Notes: generated by a model not told the origin, from the sequence alone. Counted from the first letter of the stretch, positions 1 to 9,199 are shown. The stretch is DNA of 43,153 nucleotides from JAIBAI01 sp044238875 (GCA_044238875.1 JBIICM010000003.1:1-43153), one strand, 5' to 3'. Numbers and translations: made by a program.

Positions 1-735
1 TTGAAGGTGAAAGCACCTGTTGCCAAATCAATGGAGGCAAATGTGCTTAAAGATCTCGCCGGACCTTTGCAGCGCAAGGTTGAGGTATATGCCGCCGGCA
101 GTAGGATTAAAACCATATATATAGGAGGTGAAACCATTGATAAATTGGGTACATTTATGCTGCTTGAAAATTCAAGTGTGCCCTTCGAGGTGCATGTTCA
201 AGGGCACAGGGGTTTTCTTCAAACCCGATTTATCACCGATGAAAGAATCTGGCGCGATCAAACCATCTTTGCTTACGAGAAAAGCGATATTCGTGAAATT
301 AACCTGCGTTTTTTCAAAGACCCCTCAAAAAGTTATTCGATTCGAATACCCGACTCAGGCAGTCCTCAACTCATTGGTTTTGCTGGCGGCAATCAGGCAG
401 ATACTTTGCTGATCAATAAATATATTGCACAGTACAGGAAATTTACTTTTGAATATATCGTGACTGAAGAATCATTTCCGGCAGCCAGGAAAGATTCCAT
501 TTTAAATTCAGGACCATTTGTCGAAATCAGTGTAACAACCCGCAAGGGTGAGAGAAACACCATGAAAGGTTATTACCGGCTGCTTCCAGGTGCTACGCTG
601 AATAACGCTACTGATGGAGAATCACCATTTGATCCTGAACGTATTTACGCATTAATAAATGATACGGATTTCGTGCTGGTTCAATACTTTCAACTCGACA
701 GACTGCTTGTTCCCGGATCTTTATTTATAAAATAA
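1..735 (+). CDS. DUF4340-like protein, 5' end cut by window edge
   Basis: The reading frame is open from the first base to a TAA stop. The TTG at base 1 is probably internal, because Bacteroidota relatives carry an N-terminal membrane anchor and about 100 more residues. The visible part fits the DUF4340 pattern of that phylum: a stretch like IKTIYIGGETIDKLGTFML near residues 36-54, then an SSVPFEVHVQGHRGFL-type segment and a repeat of the fold toward the C terminus. No enzymatic motif is visible and the function of the family is not settled. The product is probably an envelope protein with a single anchor. The next genes run in the opposite direction, so this is the last gene of its transcript. 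Confidence 0.8.
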   Translation: MKVKAPVAKSMEANVLKDLAGPLQRKVEVYAAGSRIKTIYIGGETIDKLGTFMLLENSSVPFEVHVQGHRGFLQTRFITDERIWRDQTIFAYEKSDIREINLRFFKDPSKSYSIRIPDSGSPQLIGFAGGNQADTLLINKYIAQYRKFTFEYIVTEESFPAARKDSILNSGPFVEISVTTRKGERNTMKGYYRLLPGATLNNATDGESPFDPERIYALINDTDFVLVQYFQLDRLLVPGSLFIK

Positions 736-783
736 AGAAGGGTGGAAATTTATTTCTGCCCAAATCAGCATGAATGAAAAAGC

Positions 784-1098
784 TTACGGGGTTGGGTTAG
801 CCGGCTGTTCTTTATCTTTAATCCTTACAGGATTGATTTTAATTTCAGAATCGGGCTGCTGTTGATTCGTCTGACGAACAACTGTTGAAGGTGGGTTTGC
901 TTGCTTTAATTCACTCGTACTTGGCTTTCCTTTGGTTTTGGTGCTGCTGGCCACTCTTTGGGACGAAGGATTAATGCCTGAAGCATCGTCACGCGATGAA
1001 TTGCGTTTTCCCGGATGCTTTTCCGGAGCCTGAATCTGCGCTATAGAAATGGATGTGAAAAGCAGAAAAGATGCGGATGCTAAACAGATTTTTTTCAT
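784..1098 (-). CDS. small exported, probably disordered protein
   Basis: The product is 104 residues. It starts with a clear signal peptide (MKKICLASASFLLFTSISIAQ, cleavage expected near residue 20). The rest is rich in Ser, Lys, Pro, Gln and Asn, without hydrophobic stretches or cysteines, so the mature protein is probably intrinsically disordered in the periplasm. It lies 5 nt downstream of a second small exported gene and is the last gene of the leftward cluster that begins with the amine oxidase. Its end (PVRI..KEQPANP) loosely resembles the end of that neighbour (LIRVNSQKANP), so the two may be diverged duplicates. I do not recognise a family. Confidence 0.62.
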   Translation of the reverse strand: MKKICLASASFLLFTSISIAQIQAPEKHPGKRNSSRDDASGINPSSQRVASSTKTKGKPSTSELKQANPPSTVVRQTNQQQPDSEIKINPVRIKDKEQPANPTP

Positions 1099-1103
1099 TG
1101 CGG

Positions 1104-1481
1104 CTAATTGTTGGGATTAGCTTTTTGGCTATTAACCCTGATTAAAGGGGTGGCAACTTTTTGTAAATCTGAAGGTTCCGCTTTTGTAGCAGCTTCGCGC
1201 CTTATGTTTTCCTGTTCTGAAATATTACCAGATTCAGAAGGCTCACCGACATTTTCAGAAGATTGACTGACTTTTTCGGTTCCGTATATGGTGGTGGGTT
1301 CTCCACCAACAACAGGTGAAATACTGGTTTTAATGGCCTTAGGTGCATCACCAACTTGTTTGGCATCTGCTTCAGAGCGATTTACCCCTGTTGGAGTGAC
1401 CTTTTCTTCTGATAACTGAGCGTAGGCAGAAACCACGGTAAACATTGAGCAAACAATCGAAAGATATATCCTTTTTTTCAT
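1104..1481 (-). CDS. small exported, probably disordered protein
   Basis: I start this gene at the ATG at 1481, nine codons inside the longest frame, because that places the Lys-Lys-Arg n-region of the signal peptide (MKKRIYLSIVCSMFTVVSAYAQ) at the N terminus. The product is 125 residues. The mature part is acidic and rich in Ser, Glu, Ala and Thr with no predicted fold, cysteines or membrane segment. It follows the beta-barrel gene after 67 nt and precedes a similar small gene after 5 nt. The C-terminal dozen residues resemble those of the next gene. The function is unknown. A role as a flexible periplasmic partner of the barrel or oxidase is only a guess from position. Confidence 0.62.
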   Translation of the reverse strand: MKKRIYLSIVCSMFTVVSAYAQLSEEKVTPTGVNRSEADAKQVGDAPKAIKTSISPVVGGEPTTIYGTEKVSQSSENVGEPSESGNISEQENIRREAATKAEPSDLQKVATPLIRVNSQKANPNN

Positions 1482-1548
1482 TGAAAATGGTATTAAAGAT
1501 TGTAACAACGGAGAGCTAAATTAACAATAATTTCATTACATGAAAAAT

Positions 1549-2262
1549 TTATTTGTTCTGGCCTATCCGAAAACAAAAAAATACGGTGGCTTCAGTTTTC
1601 AGCAGCCGGGCATTGTTGTTTAAACCCGGAACATTGGTGCCATGGAGCGCCTGCGAAAAGTTCTCAAGTTGAACGTTCGGAAAGTAATTCAGCTGAATTA
1701 CAGGCATTATATCAAACCACCTGCTGAGTGAGAACCGGCAACCCAATCCGGCATGTACCTGATAGGTCCAGATGATCGGCTCATATACCTGGTCGTTTAC
1801 CGTTGCCCTCTCATCATTGAAGCGAATGCGCGGCAGAAAGGCCGAGGCAGCACCTCCCAGTCTTACAAATGGGCGAACTTCAAAATAAACGGTATCGAGT
1901 CCGAACTCTCGCGGATAAATATCAAAATTAAGACCACCCGAAAACCGACGGATATTCAACTTTGTAGCAAATGAACCGGTGGATGCTGACCGTGCTATCT
2001 GCATATAGGCCAGTTGGGGCGATACAAAGAAAGCTTTGCCAAGAATGGCTGTAAGACTTGCCTGATAGAGCTGCCCTGAACGGAGGTTATTTAAGGGGGT
2101 ATTCAGCCAGGGTCTGGCGTAATTGAATGCATCAATGCTTTTATTCCATTCTTTCACGTTTATATCTGAAAGACCTGCGCCAAGATTGATATAATTTTGA
2201 GCGTTGACTTTATTGCCCTTGGTCAGACAGATAGCCAACAATATTATAACCGTTTGTTTCAT
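1549..2262 (-). CDS. outer-membrane beta-barrel protein
   Basis: The product is 237 residues with a signal peptide (about residues 1-21, ending NKVNAQ). Alternating polar and hydrophobic strands rich in aromatic residues follow, typical of a small eight- to ten-stranded porin-like barrel. The last strand (TEATVFFCFRIGQNK) has the aromatic alternation expected of a BAM-recognised C-terminal strand, although it ends in Lys rather than Phe. No enzymatic residues are visible. The ATG overlaps the TGA stop of the upstream amine oxidase by 4 nt (ATGA), so the two are probably translationally coupled. It could be a structural barrel or a narrow channel, and the sequence does not say which. Confidence 0.72.
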   Translation of the reverse strand: MKQTVIILLAICLTKGNKVNAQNYINLGAGLSDINVKEWNKSIDAFNYARPWLNTPLNNLRSGQLYQASLTAILGKAFFVSPQLAYMQIARSASTGSFATKLNIRRFSGGLNFDIYPREFGLDTVYFEVRPFVRLGGAASAFLPRIRFNDERATVNDQVYEPIIWTYQVHAGLGCRFSLSRWFDIMPVIQLNYFPNVQLENFSQALHGTNVPGLNNNARLLKTEATVFFCFRIGQNK

Positions 2263-3659
2263 GAGCGAAGAATTTCTTCAACGGCTCTGTATGCGGTTTC
2301 CATTGCACCATGCACAGAGCCTGAGTGTCCATTGTAATTAGTAGCTTCTCCTGCAAAAAACAGTTTATTCCCGACCGGTGCTGCAAGGTCCTCGCGCATG
2401 CCCATGCTTCCGGGTGATGGGTAAGAGATGGAACCTAGGGTAAACGGGTCATCAGTCCAGTTTTTAACAACCGATTTTTGGGTGAATTTTAGTGCCACAC
2501 CGCCTGCGGGATAGAATTTGCCCAATTCGGAGATAGCCCGGGCGGCAATTTCAGCATCGCTAAGCCCTGTCAGAGCCATTGCGGCTTCACCCATCGCTGT
2601 TGCTGTAACAATATGCGAACCGGCCGACCTGTTTGCAGAATTAATTTCATACTGAGGAAAGGTGGTTCCACCCATTACAAGATCAGTCCCTTCGGTCCAG
2701 AAAGGCTGTGAAAATAACAATGCGATGCGGATTCCACTGCCGAAACCTATGGCATCAATGGCCGAAGATTTTGATACCGGCAAAGGCGGGTTAAACTGAA
2801 TGGACTGCTTTTTCAGGATACCGAGGGGAACAGTTAATAATACCCTGCCTGCGGTGTATTCTGATCCGTCAGTCATTTTAACTGTCACGCCCTGATTATT
2901 GTATGCGATACTGTTTACTGTTTTACCGCTCTGCACGAGAGCAATTTCTTCCGGAAAAGCTTTTTCAAAAAGACTCCAGATACTTCGGTCATTCAGGTAA
3001 AAGGCTTTCTTTCCGGCTGACTCTGCTGAAGCCCGCTCCTTCATGGCCAACATACTTAATGAATTATTATCGGCACCCAGCTCATTCCCAATCAAGGCAT
3101 TGGCAATATTCAGAAAGCGGTCTTCAATATTTAACTCCTGGGCTGATTCAAGGTATTCAGAAACGCTCATTTCCTTTCCGGGATAGCTGGCGAAGCTCTC
3201 TATGGCCTGAAAAAGAGTGGCACCTTGTCCCTGTAGCCCGGCATTTTCTTTAAGGTAAAACTCAGTGCGGAGAAGGCCATCAAGCAGAAAAAAATTCGTA
3301 CCTGTATAAGGCTTGATTGAACCGGGTGTATGGTACGCAGCCAGATCGTAAGCAATGCTGCGCTGCCCGATGAGTTTGCCTGCTCCAAGTTCAACAGGGT
3401 AATCAGCAAGATTGGTGTTAGCCTGAATACGCCCGCCCGGTTTAGCTGCAGCTTCAAGGATACGCACCTGAATACCCTGACTGCGCAGAAGATTTGCAGC
3501 ATATATTCCTGCTGCTCCGGCTCCTACAATAATAATATCACCATTATAGGGATTCTCTGGAATGATGAGATTTTTACGACATGCTTCAAATAGTGATGGA
3601 ACCAAAAAAATACCCGGGGCAGCCCAGGCAAAATTCTTTAGCAGTGACCTTCGATTCAT
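2259..3659 (-). CDS. exported flavin-dependent amine oxidase (FAD/NAD(P)-binding)
   Basis: The product is a flavoprotein of the monoamine oxidase/phytoene-desaturase superfamily, expected to oxidise an amine with FAD. The Rossmann motif is at residues 43-51 (IVGAGAAG), followed by the E at the end of the second strand (RILEA). The C-terminal FAD signature LFFAGEATNYNGHSGSVHGA is present near residue 435. I start at the ATG at 3659, 34 codons inside the longest frame, because it gives MNRRSLLKNF. This is a twin-arginine (Tat)-like signal, followed by a hydrophobic stretch and a Cys at 27 in a loose lipobox. Export of the folded, FAD-loaded protein through Tat would fit. It heads a leftward cluster with the barrel and two small exported proteins. 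The substrate is unknown. Confidence 0.88.
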   Translation of the reverse strand: MNRRSLLKNFAWAAPGIFLVPSLFEACRKNLIIPENPYNGDIIIVGAGAAGIYAANLLRSQGIQVRILEAAAKPGGRIQANTNLADYPVELGAGKLIGQRSIAYDLAAYHTPGSIKPYTGTNFFLLDGLLRTEFYLKENAGLQGQGATLFQAIESFASYPGKEMSVSEYLESAQELNIEDRFLNIANALIGNELGADNNSLSMLAMKERASAESAGKKAFYLNDRSIWSLFEKAFPEEIALVQSGKTVNSIAYNNQGVTVKMTDGSEYTAGRVLLTVPLGILKKQSIQFNPPLPVSKSSAIDAIGFGSGIRIALLFSQPFWTEGTDLVMGGTTFPQYEINSANRSAGSHIVTATAMGEAAMALTGLSDAEIAARAISELGKFYPAGGVALKFTQKSVVKNWTDDPFTLGSISYPSPGSMGMREDLAAPVGNKLFFAGEATNYNGHSGSVHGAMETAYRAVEEILRS

Positions 3660-3792
3660 ACCGCGTGAAGATACAGCATTATGTAAAGAAAACAAAACAC
3701 CCGATAACGTCTCTTTACACATAAATGAATGGCTGAACACCGGATAATTTATTACAAGCACCGATATTTTTTTTTAATCAGGAAAATAAAGG

Positions 3793-3800
3793 TATCTTTG
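3793..3800 (+). promoter_or_regulatory. putative -7 promoter box for tRNA-Leu and tig
   Basis: TATCTTTG matches the Bacteroidota sigma-A -7 consensus TAnnTTTG. It sits 20 nt before the tRNA-Leu 5' end, so transcription would start near 3806. No clear TTG -33 element is visible upstream, only a T-rich run. It is the only candidate promoter seen ahead of tig, though the hairpin after the tRNA would limit read-through. Confidence 0.55.
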
Positions 3801-3820
3801 CGCTCCTTTTTCGGGATCCT

Positions 3821-3902
3821 GCGGATGTGGCGTAATTGGTAGCCGCACCAGACTTAGGATCTGGCGCCGCGAGGCGTGGGGGTTCGAGTCCCTTCATCCG
3901 CA
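3821..3902 (+). tRNA. tRNA-Leu (anticodon TAG)
   Basis: The acceptor stem pairs GCGGATG (3821-3827) with CATCCGC (3895-3901), followed by discriminator A. The anticodon arm CCAGA-CTTAGGA-TCTGG gives TAG in the loop, reading CUA leucine codons. A long variable arm (GCCGCGAGGC region) makes it a class II tRNA, and GGTTCGAGTCC forms the T arm. CCA is not encoded. Confidence 0.96.
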
Positions 3903-3905
3903 CAG

Positions 3906-3932
3906 AGCTTTCCCAGGAGGAAGGCTTTTTTT
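3906..3932 (+). terminator. intrinsic terminator after tRNA-Leu
   Basis: AGCTTTCC (3906-3913) pairs with GGAAGGCT (3919-3926) with one G-U pair, around a 5-nt loop, followed by a run of T to 3932. It lies just after the tRNA and 24 nt before the trigger-factor start codon, so tig must rely on read-through or an undetected promoter. Confidence 0.65.
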
Positions 3933-3956
3933 ATTCATTCAAATCAATGCAATCAA

Positions 3957-5324
3957 ATGCAAATTAGTCAGGAAAACGTAGATCAGTTAAACGCCATCAT
4001 ACGCATTAATATCAGTCCGGAAGATTATCAGCCGGGTGTTGATAAGCAGTTGCGAGAATATGGCAAACGTGCCAGCATGCCGGGTTTCAGGCCGGGTAAG
4101 GTTCCGTTTGGTATGATCAGGAAGATGTATGGAAAATCAGCCTTGGCTGAAGAACTTAACAGGCTCACCAGCAATTCGGTGCTGCAGTACATCCGTGAAA
4201 ACGGTCTGAATATACTGGGTAACCCGCTACCCCTCGAGGAAAATGATGAGTCAATCAATTTTGATGAGCCGGGTGAAATGCAGCTTGCTTTCGAAATAGG
4301 CCTTGCTCCTGTATTTGAAACTGACCTTTCAGTAAATCATCGCTTTAATTTCTATCTGCCCAAACCTGACATGAGCGAAATTGAGGAGATCATCAGTAAT
4401 TACCGGCTCAGGTTTGGTACATCTGAACCGGTTGAAACAGCTGCTGCGGGTGATATGTTGCATGGAATTCTTGAGCAGCTGGATGAGCAGGGCGAGATTG
4501 CCGAGGCTGGTCTTTCTGCCCATGTTGACATTGAGGAGAAAAAACTGATTGAACCTGATCTTTTTCTACAGTTTACCGGTTTGAAGGCTGGATCTATGAT
4601 CGTTATTAAACCTTCTGCTGTGTTTAAGGATTTAACTGAACTTGCGAATGAAACCGGTTCAGATATTGATGAAACAGCAGTTTTTGATTCAAACTTCAGG
4701 TTTACAGTCGAAAACATCCATCGGATAGTGCCGGCTGAACTTAATCAGGAACTCTTTGATAAAATGTTTGGGATAGGTAAGGTAAGCAGCTTAGAGGAGG
4801 CGCGTCAGTTTATTTCTGACGAAATGGTGAAAAATTATCGCAAACAGTCGGATATACGTTTTTTTAATGAGGTTGTTGAACACCTGGTTAATAATACCCG
4901 CGTAAACTTACCTGATAACTTTATGAAAAAGTGGCTGGTATCTAATAGCGAAGGCAAGGTTAAACCTGAAGATGTTGAGCAGAACTATGAAAATTATGCA
5001 AAAGCCATTCGCTGGCAACTGATCGAGGGGAAGATATTAAGAGACAATAAAATCTCCTTTACGCAGGAAGATGTTTTGAATAAACTAACGGATGATTTCC
5101 TGGGTTATATGGGTATCTCTCAAGCGGATGATAATGATGATCTGCGCGAGCGTGCCAGACAGGTAGCCACCGGTATGTTGAAAAATGAGAAGCAGGTAAA
5201 CGAAGCTTACGAAGAACTTTTCAATCAGGCGTTAATCAAACTTTTTTACGATTCTTTTGACGTTGTTGTGCAGGAGCTTCCATTGGATGAATGGGTCAAA
5301 CAAATTGGTGCGCCGCTGGCCTGA
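3957..5324 (+). CDS. tig: trigger factor, ribosome-associated chaperone
   Basis: Trigger factor binds ribosomal protein L23 at the exit tunnel and shields nascent chains. The product is 455 residues, the usual size for Bacteroidota. The ribosome-binding signature GFRPGKVP is at residues 43-50, followed by GMIRKMYG. The middle FKBP-like segment (about 150-240) is poorly conserved, as is common in this phylum, so prolyl isomerase activity is doubtful. The C-terminal helical cradle spans about 260-440. I start at the ATG at 3957 because the longer frame would run back into tRNA-Leu. The gene converges on the EamA transporter with only 3 nt between the stops. Confidence 0.95.
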   Translation: MQISQENVDQLNAIIRINISPEDYQPGVDKQLREYGKRASMPGFRPGKVPFGMIRKMYGKSALAEELNRLTSNSVLQYIRENGLNILGNPLPLEENDESINFDEPGEMQLAFEIGLAPVFETDLSVNHRFNFYLPKPDMSEIEEIISNYRLRFGTSEPVETAAAGDMLHGILEQLDEQGEIAEAGLSAHVDIEEKKLIEPDLFLQFTGLKAGSMIVIKPSAVFKDLTELANETGSDIDETAVFDSNFRFTVENIHRIVPAELNQELFDKMFGIGKVSSLEEARQFISDEMVKNYRKQSDIRFFNEVVEHLVNNTRVNLPDNFMKKWLVSNSEGKVKPEDVEQNYENYAKAIRWQLIEGKILRDNKISFTQEDVLNKLTDDFLGYMGISQADDNDDLRERARQVATGMLKNEKQVNEAYEELFNQALIKLFYDSFDVVVQELPLDEWVKQIGAPLA

Positions 5325-5327
5325 TGC

Positions 5328-6257
5328 TTAATTTGCTGGGCCTGATCTGTATTTCTGCAGATTAATCAGTAATACACTGGTAAGGATTATGCCGAAACCA
5401 AGCAATTGATTCAGTCCGATGTCTTCGCCCGCAAATAGCACCCCCATCAGTACTGCTACCACCGGATTTACGTATGCATAAGTACTTGCCCGCGCTGTTG
5501 GCTCAACCTGCAGAAGCCATACATAGGCACTATACCCAATAATGGATCCGAAAATTACAAGGTAGAACAGGGCAAACCATCCTTCAGTACTAATCGCTGC
5601 GGGGTTGAATTCATAAGATTTATTGTGGTTGATGGCAACCAATAAAAACAACAGACCCGCGATCAGCATTTGCCATGCAGCGGTAACACTCACCGAAGAT
5701 TTACCTGGATAATATTTTGAATAAATGGATCCGGCTGACCACAAGGCCGGAGCAAGCAACAACAGTAAGATATCGCTCATAGCTACGTCAGTGCCTGCAA
5801 CCCTGTGCGTAATGTTCCCGTTCACCAACAGAACTACGCCTAAAAAGCCTGATAATGTACCCAAAATTACCAGCGGACTTTTCAGGTTTACTTTCCATGC
5901 TTTGTGGTCAAACAACACAAACCAGATAGGCGTGGCACAAACAACAATAGCCACAATCCCGCTCGGAATATGCTGTTCAATATAAATTACAATTCCGTTT
6001 CCGAAGAAAAGGAGCAACATACCGCTGATTGCTGCCCTGATGATTGTAACCCGGTGAAAGATCTGTTCTTTTTTCAGGGCTACCCAGCCAAGCATGATTA
6101 TTCCGGATAGCAGAAATCTTGTGGCACCTAATATTGCAGCCGGAAATTCGTCAACTGCTTTCTGAATAAAATAATAGGTTGACCCCCAAACAATGTAAAC
6201 TGTGGCATAGGCTGCTATCAGTTGCAACCTTGAAGTACTTCCAGTCATTACAGGCAT
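5328..6257 (-). CDS. EamA-family (DMT) membrane transporter
   Basis: The product has 309 residues and about ten hydrophobic helices arranged as two EamA repeats (about 12-145 and 160-300). The hallmark YIVWGSTYYFIQKAV lies in the first helix and an RASTYAYVNPVVAVLMG segment in the second repeat. Members of the drug/metabolite transporter superfamily usually export amino acids or small metabolites across the inner membrane, and the substrate cannot be read from the sequence. An alternative Met lies three codons downstream. It is transcribed leftward and alone, with a 104-nt non-coding gap upstream. Confidence 0.9.
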   Translation of the reverse strand: MPVMTGSTSRLQLIAAYATVYIVWGSTYYFIQKAVDEFPAAILGATRFLLSGIIMLGWVALKKEQIFHRVTIIRAAISGMLLLFFGNGIVIYIEQHIPSGIVAIVVCATPIWFVLFDHKAWKVNLKSPLVILGTLSGFLGVVLLVNGNITHRVAGTDVAMSDILLLLLAPALWSAGSIYSKYYPGKSSVSVTAAWQMLIAGLLFLLVAINHNKSYEFNPAAISTEGWFALFYLVIFGSIIGYSAYVWLLQVEPTARASTYAYVNPVVAVLMGVLFAGEDIGLNQLLGFGIILTSVLLINLQKYRSGPAN

Positions 6258-6361
6258 TCGGGAAAGATTAGGGTAGATCGACTGATACCGGCTGCTGCCT
6301 CAGGCGCTTTTCGGGTTTTATTCTGCTCCATACAATGGTGTTTGACAAACGTGCCAATGCT

Positions 6362-8638
6362 TTAACGGTTTTTCTTCAATATCAGCGTGCCCGGTAAGCC
6401 TTGAATCCAACTGCTTTTTGAATTAATGAGTCCTTTCCAGCCTTCGTAACTGATCAGCATAAGATCTTGCCGGGCCAAAAAGTCCTTGCCAATTGCTTTG
6501 TCATGCATAATCGTGATGGCGTTGGTGTAGCGGTAGTTGGTTTCGGCAATTTCAGATTTGATGCGAGGGGCACGGCTCAGTATGCCTTCTGGATCCATTA
6601 CGCTTACCCGTGAACTGGCATTCACAATGAAACGTTTTGCGTAATCAAGCAGAAACAGGTCCCATTCTTCAAACAGAGGAAGGAATATTTTTGAAGCACC
6701 ACTAAATTCTGAATCAAGCAGGATACCCACATCAGCTGATGCCTGTTCAGCAAATTGTCTTGCTTTTTCATCAATCTGGTCATTGGCCGGGAACAGCGGC
6801 CGGCCGGCAGTAAGACTGCCGATAAGTTTTTCGGGCGACAATGCTTTTGTTACACCTACCAGATTACCCAGTAATGAACCGGTGTACAATGATTTGCCTG
6901 CGCCAACCAGTAAAAGATCGAAATACTGTTCATCAATCAGCTGAAAAACTTCACGATGAATCTCATTGGTCATTTTATAATGCGTATCAACCTTAATTCC
7001 CAGCCTGTCAGCTTCGGCACGCAGCGGTCTGAAACTGTCAGCCTCGAAATCGGCTGCATTCAGCAGGTTCATGTCTGCGCTGGCTGTGATGTGAATGGCA
7101 GCGTAATAACTGTTACTGCCTGATTTACCATTCATCAGGTGTGCAAGTCGCAGTAGTTTACGACCGCTGGAGGCAAGCCCGAAAGAGACCAGCACTTTAT
7201 ATGCCCCGGGGATGGCATTGCCAAAACTTTTTTTTCGGTCCTTCCAGATAAAATTGATCAGACTCAGTGAAGGACCTGTCATGAAAGTAGTAAACAAAGC
7301 CATGATCACCAGCATGGTAAACATTTCAGGATTCAGTATACCGAGGTCATATCCGATGTTTAATACAATGAGTTCCATCAGTCCGCGTGAATTCATCAGG
7401 GCTCCAATCGAAAGGCTCTCTTTCCAGTTCTGACCGGTAATGCGGGCAGCGATGGCAGAACCGAAAAACTTTCCACCTATGGCAACAATGATTACCATGG
7501 CACACACTTTCAGAAGTTCAGTGGAGTCAATCAGGCCAATCTCAGTTCTTAAACCCGTAAAAACAAAGAACAACGGAAGGAGCAGAACAAGGCCCACATC
7601 TTCAACCTTCTCAATCAGTATTTTTCTGAAGTTTAGGTTGGGAGGCATGATTACACCTGCCAGAAACGCTCCGAACAAGGCATGAATACCAATAACCTCG
7701 GTGGCAAACGCAGAACTGAGCATGATAAGGAAAACCAGGGCAATCACACCCTTCGAAATGGTTTCCTTGTTGGTGTAAATACTTCCCAGGCGGCGAAGAA
7801 ACGGACGCATCAGATATAGCATAGCCACAACATAAATAATTGAAAACGCTATGGTAAACAACGAACTGATCAGTGAGCCGGCTTTTACAATGGCCACTAC
7901 ACAGGCCAGCAGACACCATGCCGTAACGTCATCGGTTGCGGCACTTGTTATTGCCAGGGCACCGAGTTTAGTTTGGGTGAGCCCCCTTTCCTGAATTATT
8001 CTGGCCAATACGGGGAAAGCCGTGATACTCATGGCAGTACCGATAAAAAGGGCAAACGATAAAAAATCAACGCCGGGTGGCGCAAATGAACTGTAGAGGT
8101 AATAGGCAAGGCCCATTCCCAATGTAAACGGAATAACGATGCTGGCATGAGATATTACCACCGCTTCCTGGGCCTTGTTCTTAATCAGTTTAAGATCGAG
8201 CTCCATGCCGATTACAAACATGAAAAGTATCAGGCCAAACTGGCTTAGAAACTGAAGATTGCCTATTGATGAAGCCGGGAACAAAAAAGCAGACCATTCA
8301 GGTAAATACGACCCAACGATAGAGGGGCCAAGCACAATACCTGCGGTGATTTCACCAATTACTGCAGGTTGCCCCATCCGGCTGAACAAAAAGCCAAAAA
8401 TCCGGCAAACGGTAATGATTACAATTACCTGAAGGATAAGAATAGCCAGCGGATGGGTGAAATTTTCAACAAAAGCGCCATGCAGACCGTCCAGCCATTG
8501 AACATTAAAATTACTGAGTGACTTTTTATGTAATCCGGCTGGTTCGAGCTTTATTCCCCGGGCATAAATCAGATACATCAGCCCCAGTGCAGTGCCAATG
8601 GTTATCAGATAAAAAGCAAGATTACGAGGCGTTTTCAT
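6362..8638 (-). CDS. CPA2-family cation:proton antiporter with C-terminal Usp-like region
   Basis: The product has 758 residues. After an N-terminal anchor helix and a linker, residues about 65-465 form a twelve- to thirteen-helix Na+/H+ exchanger domain. It contains the GQPAVIGEITAGIVLGPS segment and the paired acidic residues DD at 236-237 (SAATDDVTAW) expected for cation-proton exchange. The last 270 residues are soluble and look like one or two universal-stress-protein-like modules (DLLLVGAGKS), a build common in Bacteroidota. It probably moves Na+ or K+ out in exchange for H+. The gene is single, with the YkgJ gene upstream on the same strand after 54 nt. Confidence 0.9.
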   Translation of the reverse strand: MKTPRNLAFYLITIGTALGLMYLIYARGIKLEPAGLHKKSLSNFNVQWLDGLHGAFVENFTHPLAILILQVIVIITVCRIFGFLFSRMGQPAVIGEITAGIVLGPSIVGSYLPEWSAFLFPASSIGNLQFLSQFGLILFMFVIGMELDLKLIKNKAQEAVVISHASIVIPFTLGMGLAYYLYSSFAPPGVDFLSFALFIGTAMSITAFPVLARIIQERGLTQTKLGALAITSAATDDVTAWCLLACVVAIVKAGSLISSLFTIAFSIIYVVAMLYLMRPFLRRLGSIYTNKETISKGVIALVFLIMLSSAFATEVIGIHALFGAFLAGVIMPPNLNFRKILIEKVEDVGLVLLLPLFFVFTGLRTEIGLIDSTELLKVCAMVIIVAIGGKFFGSAIAARITGQNWKESLSIGALMNSRGLMELIVLNIGYDLGILNPEMFTMLVIMALFTTFMTGPSLSLINFIWKDRKKSFGNAIPGAYKVLVSFGLASSGRKLLRLAHLMNGKSGSNSYYAAIHITASADMNLLNAADFEADSFRPLRAEADRLGIKVDTHYKMTNEIHREVFQLIDEQYFDLLLVGAGKSLYTGSLLGNLVGVTKALSPEKLIGSLTAGRPLFPANDQIDEKARQFAEQASADVGILLDSEFSGASKIFLPLFEEWDLFLLDYAKRFIVNASSRVSVMDPEGILSRAPRIKSEIAETNYRYTNAITIMHDKAIGKDFLARQDLMLISYEGWKGLINSKSSWIQGLPGTLILKKNR

Positions 8639-8692
8639 TATCCATGCGAAGATAATGAACTTAGTGCCAATGGCAGGGCCAGGCCAACAAAA

Positions 8693-9190
8693 TCAACCAA
8701 TATTCAGCCTTTTTCTGATGCTGTCGAATATCTCCTGAACGGCAGGGCATATCATGGTGTTTCTCAAGGTGAGATCAAGCAATTGCCTGACTTTTTTTCG
8801 GTCGGTATGGGGGTAGTTTCTGCAGGCTGCCGGTCTTTGACTATATATACTGCAAGTATTGTCTGGTTGTAGGAAAGCACAGGGACTGCTTTTTAATACC
8901 ATGTCGCCCTCATCATCCCGGAACAAATAAGTGGAGCTGAAATTTCCGGGACGCATTTTAAGCAGACCGGCAATCCTTTCGATATCTTTTTCAGTGAATA
9001 CAGGACTGGTTGTTTTGCAGCAGTTGGCGCAGGTAAGGCAGTTGATTTCCTCGAATGCCTCGTAATGCGCCTGATGAAGCAGTTCATCAACAATCTGATC
9101 TTTCATCACCTTAAGCTGTTTTACCAGTTTTTTGTTGGCAGAATCGTTTCTCTTTCCTTTTTCGTGTATCTGATCGGTTTTATAATCCAC
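8693..9190 (-). CDS. YkgJ-family cysteine-cluster protein
   Basis: The Cys cluster CLTCANCC is at residues 51-58 and more Cys are at 104, 113 and 123 (PCAFL, TCSIY, ACRNYPHTDRK). This is the pattern of the YkgJ/CxxCxxCC family, which is thought to bind a metal, zinc or iron, and whose role is not established. I start at GTG 9190, giving 165 residues, because relatives I know align from this point. The longer ATG start at 9262 adds 24 unconserved residues and would overlap the divergent M23 gene. If the ATG is correct the gene is 8693-9262. The product is soluble, with no signal peptide from the GTG start. Confidence 0.85.
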   Translation of the reverse strand: MDYKTDQIHEKGKRNDSANKKLVKQLKVMKDQIVDELLHQAHYEAFEEINCLTCANCCKTTSPVFTEKDIERIAGLLKMRPGNFSSTYLFRDDEGDMVLKSSPCAFLQPDNTCSIYSQRPAACRNYPHTDRKKVRQLLDLTLRNTMICPAVQEIFDSIRKRLNIG

Positions 9191-9199
9191 GGCTGACTG

